Of a stretch of 64,000 nucleotides of DNA, positions 60,225-64,000 are shown one piece after another (position 1 is the stretch's first letter; every line of letters begins with the position of its first letter). The notes below the pieces were generated by a model that saw nothing but the letters and a program-made list of their open reading frames with translations, ran no database searches and was not told where the DNA came from. A program made the translations under genes and the position numbers. The stretch is from contig UPXY01000001.1 in the NCBI GenBank assembly GCA_900538305.1, forward strand, positions 186,001-250,000. Reading direction: 5' to 3'. The stretch comes from an uncultured Collinsella sp. Its GTDB lineage: Bacteria > Actinomycetota > Coriobacteriia > Coriobacteriales > Coriobacteriaceae.

Positions 60225-62247
60225 GCTCTTTATCGAGGATGGTGCGTATACGAACCTTGCGGCAGCTGTTTCGATCCTTGTGACGCTTTCGCTTCTATTC
60301 GCCGTCGCGAGCGGCATCTGGAGCATGTCACGTTCGGGCGATGTGCAGGTTGCGGCAGATGCGACGGCGCTTGCCGGCGCGAACGTCGTCTCTTCGTATC
60401 ACACGACGGCTACGGTGCTCGATGCCGCAGTGCTCAGCATGGGGCTTGCCGGACTCTGCGTTACCGGCGTAGGGCTCGTGGGGCTGCTCATACCCGGCGT
60501 GAACGCATTTGCCGGGCAAACGATCGACGCGGGGATTAGAATGCTCAACGCACGGAACAGCCTTGCCGTCTCTGCATCGCGCGGGCTCAAGACGTTGGAA
60601 TCTGCCTTGCCGTTTCTCATAGCGGCGAATGGCACACGTACCTGTGCGGCGCAATCGGGGGATGCGGTGTCGTATACAGGAACCGCCCTCGCCGTGCCGC
60701 GCACATCCGCGTCCGAGTTTCCCGCACTCGAGGGTGATGAGGTCTCTACCAGTGAGATCGAGGACACGGCGGGCGAGCTAGACGCTGCGGCAGACGAGCT
60801 CGTCGAAGCGCAAGAGAAGACCGCGCAGGCGAAGGAGGCTGCATGGCTTGCCGACTGCGGGAGAGAAGGACGGAATATGCAGGAGCGTGCCGCGCGACTC
60901 TCGGGTCTTTCCGCTGCGCAGAATCCAGATTATGCATCGAGCCTCACGTGGGATCCCAATGTTGCGCTCGATCGCACGCGCGCATATTACCGATGGCGTG
61001 TGGAAAACGATGTGCCAGAGGGATCCAGTGTCGAGGCGGCAGCGGATTCCGCTGCACGCAGGGCATTTTACGCATTTGCCGCAGAAGAGTTCGCCTCTGC
61101 CGCGGTGATTGAAACAGATACCGGCGTGACGGTCTCTGTTCCGCTGCTTCCGAGGAACACGAGCGAGGCGCGCACGACGGCGCTATACACCGATGCTTTA
61201 TGGCCTACGACGCAAGAGGATGCCGGCAGAACGCTCCACTATGGCATGGAGTGCCCCGGAGCCCAAGGAGCCTCCGGCGGCATGGCTGCGCTGGAGGATA
61301 TCGATGCGGGGCGCACGCGAGAGTGCTCAGTGTGCAAATTCAGTATCGGGGACGTAGGGAAGGTTCCCGCAGCCTCAACATCCATCGATAACGGCTACGA
61401 ATACCATCTTCGCGAATTCACGTTGGCGCTCGACGAATACGAGGCGTGTCGGGAGCACGAGATTGAGCTCGAGCAGAGGGCGCGCGGTGCTTCCGAAGAT
61501 GCAGGCGACGCATTCGACGCCGCGCTCGATGCGCTCGCGGCTCGCCGTCCGCGCATCGCGCCGCCCGGGAGGTACGGTGCGGTTGCGGTGGTGGTATCGA
61601 GCGAGGCGCAAGTCCCCGGGGAGCTTTCGACGACCTTTGCCGCCCGGCCAGACAGCGGGGTGCGGGGAGCAATTTCCGCTGCCGCGCTCGCGCCGGATGC
61701 CGCGACCGACGAGAGCAACGTGCTCGCATCGTTCTTCTCGTCGCTGTCCTCGCGTACGGATGGAGCTGGCGCGGTGGGGCTCATCGATGACGTGATGGGC
61801 CTGTGGGGCAAGGTGCTCATCGCGTATGGAGACATGAGCGAGGGATTGTCCGAGCTCATGGACGATCTGCTCGGGGGCCTCACGTCGTTCGGGATGGGGC
61901 CTTTGGCAACATGGTTGAGCGATCGTGTCGACGGCGCCGTCCGGGCGCTTGGATTCGAGCCGGTTGATTTGAGCTCACTCAAACCCGTGCTCACGGATAG
62001 CAGCAACGTGCTCGCGCACGCCGATGTCCCGGCGCTCTCCAACGCCCAGGAACTGCTGCGCTCGCTACCGATCGGCTCGACCGATCCCGCGGACGTCTTG
62101 CAAGCAATCGGCTACGAGACCGAAGAGCAGATGCTCGATGCCACCATCACCATCGCGGAGATTCCGCTGCCGGGTGGCACTACGATTCCGCTCACGATTC
62201 GCGTGCGGGACGTGCTGGGCGTCGTGGGCGGAGGGGGTTCAGGATGA
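60196..62247 (+). CDS. TadG-like protein of the pilus operon
   Basis: A 683-residue protein. An N-terminal span (LAAAVSILVTLSLLFAVASGIWSM) leads into VQVAADATALAGANVV, the TadG hallmark. A second hydrophobic stretch follows (LAGLCVTGVGLVGLLIPGV), then a large acidic, Ala-rich external region with helical parts and a Gly-rich end. It lacks an obvious von Willebrand A domain. Probably an exported anchor or adhesin of the pilus. Confidence 0.75.
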   Translation: MRHGFAGGIELFIEDGAYTNLAAAVSILVTLSLLFAVASGIWSMSRSGDVQVAADATALAGANVVSSYHTTATVLDAAVLSMGLAGLCVTGVGLVGLLIPGVNAFAGQTIDAGIRMLNARNSLAVSASRGLKTLESALPFLIAANGTRTCAAQSGDAVSYTGTALAVPRTSASEFPALEGDEVSTSEIEDTAGELDAAADELVEAQEKTAQAKEAAWLADCGREGRNMQERAARLSGLSAAQNPDYASSLTWDPNVALDRTRAYYRWRVENDVPEGSSVEAAADSAARRAFYAFAAEEFASAAVIETDTGVTVSVPLLPRNTSEARTTALYTDALWPTTQEDAGRTLHYGMECPGAQGASGGMAALEDIDAGRTRECSVCKFSIGDVGKVPAASTSIDNGYEYHLREFTLALDEYEACREHEIELEQRARGASEDAGDAFDAALDALAARRPRIAPPGRYGAVAVVVSSEAQVPGELSTTFAARPDSGVRGAISAAALAPDAATDESNVLASFFSSLSSRTDGAGAVGLIDDVMGLWGKVLIAYGDMSEGLSELMDDLLGGLTSFGMGPLATWLSDRVDGAVRALGFEPVDLSSLKPVLTDSSNVLAHADVPALSNAQELLRSLPIGSTDPADVLQAIGYETEEQMLDATITIAEIPLPGGTTIPLTIRVRDVLGVVGGGGSG

Positions 62248-62798
62248 ATGGGCGCGCGAGGCGTGAACGGTGCACAAGAGCGGTCGTGCCGAGGTTTATC
62301 CATGAGGTGTATCGGCTGCAGCCGTCACGCGCGGAACCCCTTCATCGTGAGGCGCGCGCGCAGGCCACCGTCGAGATGGCGGTGGTGGCGCCGGTGCTTA
62401 TCGTGCTGGCGCTCATCGTCTACAACATCATGATGTTTCTTTCCGCGACGGCGCGGTTCGATCGGGTGGCGCCCGATATCGTGCTCGCCCACGCCGTCTC
62501 CCCGGTTGGCGTTGACGAGCAGGGAGGGTCGGTTGCGGGTACGGTCGCGGCGGAGCTTTCGGAGGCGATGGGTTCATACGGTGTGGAGATCGAGGTCACA
62601 TGCGCGGAAGAGGAGAGCTCGGGCGCTAGTTCCATATTTTCGCTCGTTGGAGGGCAGAGGACATACCGCTGCGTTATGAAGTATGTTCCTTGGCCGGGAA
62701 ATATCGTGCTCGCCGGCGTGGATATGGGCGCGCCTGTCGTACTCGAACATGTTCGCGAAGTGACGGTCGACCCGTGGCGCCCTGGGGTGGTGATGTAG
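62244..62798 (+). CDS. TadE-like pseudopilin, second copy
   Basis: A 184-residue protein with a 39-residue basic leader, the signature AQATVEMAVVAPVLIVLALIVYNIMMFL and a small external domain with two Cys. Its start overlaps the previous stop (ATGA). Confidence 0.78.
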   Translation: MNGRARRERCTRAVVPRFIHEVYRLQPSRAEPLHREARAQATVEMAVVAPVLIVLALIVYNIMMFLSATARFDRVAPDIVLAHAVSPVGVDEQGGSVAGTVAAELSEAMGSYGVEIEVTCAEEESSGASSIFSLVGGQRTYRCVMKYVPWPGNIVLAGVDMGAPVVLEHVREVTVDPWRPGVVM

Positions 62799-62799
62799 G

Positions 62800-63177
62800 A
62801 TGTGCGGCCGTTTGGCATATGGGAATCAACGGACAACGGGCGCGCTCGATCCATATGGGTTCAGGCGCGCCATGACTCGCCTCGGTTGGGAGCCGGCGCA
62901 TCTTGTGGTGGCAGAACGCCCCTGGGCGAGGCTGCTCGGCATGATCCCTTGCTCATATGGTGTTCGCTCATATGGTGTTCGGAATGTGTGTTCCCCAACA
63001 ATCGTCATGGGATTCCCGCGGTGCGGATCGATTCACACCTGCTTCATGAGGCGGGCGCTCGATGTGGCGTTTCTGTCTCGGACGGGTGAGGTTCTCGCGG
63101 TATGTCGCGAGGTCGCGCCGTGGCGTGTGCTCTCGTGCCGCGAGGCGGCATCGGTGATTGAGAGAATTGCGCTATAA
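62800..63177 (+). CDS. DUF192 family protein closing the Tad operon
   Basis: A 125-residue protein whose second half fits DUF192 (GFPRCGSIHTCFMRRALDVAFLSRTGEVLAVCREVAPWRV). It starts directly after the pseudopilin gene. A 15-base unit, TCATATGGTGTTCGC, is tandemly repeated at about 62957-62986, giving SYGVRSYGVR, where relatives have one copy. DUF192 genes often end Tad operons of actinobacteria, but their role is unknown. Confidence 0.75.
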   Translation: MCGRLAYGNQRTTGALDPYGFRRAMTRLGWEPAHLVVAERPWARLLGMIPCSYGVRSYGVRNVCSPTIVMGFPRCGSIHTCFMRRALDVAFLSRTGEVLAVCREVAPWRVLSCREAASVIERIAL

Positions 63178-63336
63178 GGCTATGCACAGATTCAAGAGCA
63201 TAATTGGTTTGATTCGAGCGAGGACATGGCAGGGCGCTTTGGTTTTGACGCTGCCGAGCGTCGAATCGTTCAAGCAGCCGAACGTCGATGCTCCGGTTCG
63301 AATTCGAGAAGCTTGATGTGGAGGCGTAATACAAAA
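63178..63336. other. Short gene-free stretch after the Tad operon
   Basis: No gene, repeat or clear hairpin is seen; it separates DUF192 from the convergent tRNA-Phe terminator. Confidence 0.4.
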
Positions 63337-63367
63337 GTAGACGGCTCGCCAATGACAAGCCGTCTAC
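63337..63367 (-). terminator. Terminator of tRNA-Phe
   Basis: GTAGACGGCT (63337-63346) and AGCCGTCTAC (63358-63367) pair perfectly, and on the minus strand TTTTGT follows. Confidence 0.85.
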
Positions 63368-63379
63368 CTACGATTTCTA

Positions 63380-63455
<76 letters not shown>

Positions 63456-63478
63456 GGGCTGCTAGCAACAGCTCGATT

Positions 63479-63506
63479 ACTATACCAAATTGTTCGCGTC
63501 CGTCAA
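63479..63506 (-). promoter_or_regulatory. tRNA-Phe promoter
   Basis: On the minus strand TTGACG (plus-strand 63501-63506), 16 bases, then TATAGT (63479-63484), 23 bases before the tRNA. A strong match. Confidence 0.75.
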
Positions 63507-63613
63507 GTCAAAATCTCCGATTACCCAACAAAGCAGAGAAGAGACGGTATACTTTTAGGCCAAACGAGCGCCGAGCGGCGATGAAAAGCGTGAGCTTGGT
63601 GGGGAGAGAGGGA

Positions 63614-64000
63614 ATGATGGATAGGATCCACGGTGTCAATCTTTCGGGCTGGTTCATCCCCGAGCCATGGGTGACACCTTCGCTGTTTGCCGCGACCGGA
63701 GCAACGAACGAGACCGAGCTCCAGACCGTGATGGGCTCCGTCGCATACAACGAACGAATTCGCCAGCACTACGAAACATTCATCACCGAGGACGATTTTC
63801 GGCGTATGGCGGCGATCGGCCTTAATGCCGTCCGCCTTCCCGTGCCGTGGTATGCCTTCGGCTCGCAAGGGGAATCCGAGGTCTACATCTCCGCCGTCGA
63901 CTACATCGACCGCACCTTCGAATGGGCGCGGAAGTTCGGCATGCGGGTGCTGCTCGACCTGGCAACGGTTCCCGGCGGTCAGGGCGATTCAAACAATTCG
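63614..64000 (+). CDS. Glycoside hydrolase family 5 protein, 3'-partial
   Basis: An open frame that runs off the window. It begins MMDRIHGVNLSGWFIPEPWVTP, followed by YETFITEDDFRRMAAIGLNAVRLPVPWYAFG and FGMRVLLDLATVPGGQGDSNN. These are the first beta strands of a GH5 exo-beta-1,3-glucanase-like barrel (relatives read GVNLGGWL and VLLDLHGAPGSQNG). The usual His of the LDLHGAPG loop is Ala here. No signal peptide is seen, so it probably acts in the cytoplasm. ATG 63614 or 63617 follows ggggagagag; TATACT at 63548 may be its -10 box. Confidence 0.8.
   Translation, partial: MMDRIHGVNLSGWFIPEPWVTPSLFAATGATNETELQTVMGSVAYNERIRQHYETFITEDDFRRMAAIGLNAVRLPVPWYAFGSQGESEVYISAVDYIDRTFEWARKFGMRVLLDLATVPGGQGDSNNS

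Noticed and set aside
63044..63358. 104-codon frame on the minus strand
   Set aside because: It covers the DUF192 gene and the tRNA-Phe terminator; no domain.

Overview
The window is a GC-rich chromosomal segment whose gene content fits an anaerobic gut actinobacterium of the class Coriobacteriia, most like Collinsella. This is an inference from the families present: rubrerythrin, a presequence-protease-like M16C peptidase, a Tad pilus locus without a secretin, a T-box-controlled pheST, a twin-arginine lipoprotein solute receptor, and many intergenic palindromic repeats. No rRNA operon, prophage, CRISPR array or classical insertion sequence with a transposase is visible.

Layout. 1-6010: end of a parvulin-type foldase, a YqeY protein, a complete polar amino-acid ABC importer (ATPase, receptor, two permeases) and a cytidylate-kinase-like protein. 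6133-9552: tRNA-Asp, an Rrf2 regulator overlapping an unusual MutY-like glycosylase, rubrerythrin behind a near-perfect palindromic operator, and a small membrane protein. 9927-26704: DNA repair and housekeeping genes (nth, mfd, recQ, metA, an M16C peptidase, a drug/metabolite exporter, an M32 carboxypeptidase). Between nth and mfd lies an ABC-ATPase gene that has lost its Walker A half and is bracketed on both sides by arrays of one 51-bp repeat.

26.7-39.4 kb is an accessory island. It holds three divergent AAA+ ATPases of the DUF4143 type, a Sau3AI-like restriction-modification pair (expected target GATC), a Fic protein with its own inhibitory motif, a membrane-anchored Ntn hydrolase, a DUF3830 gene behind a strongly structured leader, and a vapBC toxin-antitoxin pair. 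Two of the ATPase genes are preceded by tandem arrays with exactly the same 23-bp period but different sequences (5 and 8 units). The third has nested palindromes over its probable promoter. The fic gene has two 31-bp repeats spaced 50 bp apart, and vapBC has a 19-bp doublet plus an operator. This coupling of each selfish-looking gene to its own iterated upstream DNA is the most interesting signal in the window.

39.4-53 kb returns to core genes: T-box, pheS, pheT, pyk, a calcium-type P-ATPase, a zinc-ribbon protein and rsgA. pheST is bracketed by two unrelated perfect inverted repeats with 17-bp arms, and a gene with a possible DUF559/Vsr-like nuclease fold is flanked by two copies of a 125-bp element with terminal inverted repeats. 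53.3-63.2 kb is one tightly overlapping Tad/Flp pilus operon (cpaB, tadZ, tadA, tadB, tadC, flp, several TadE/TadG-like pseudopilins, DUF192). The window ends with tRNA-Phe on the minus strand and the start of a family 5 glycoside hydrolase.
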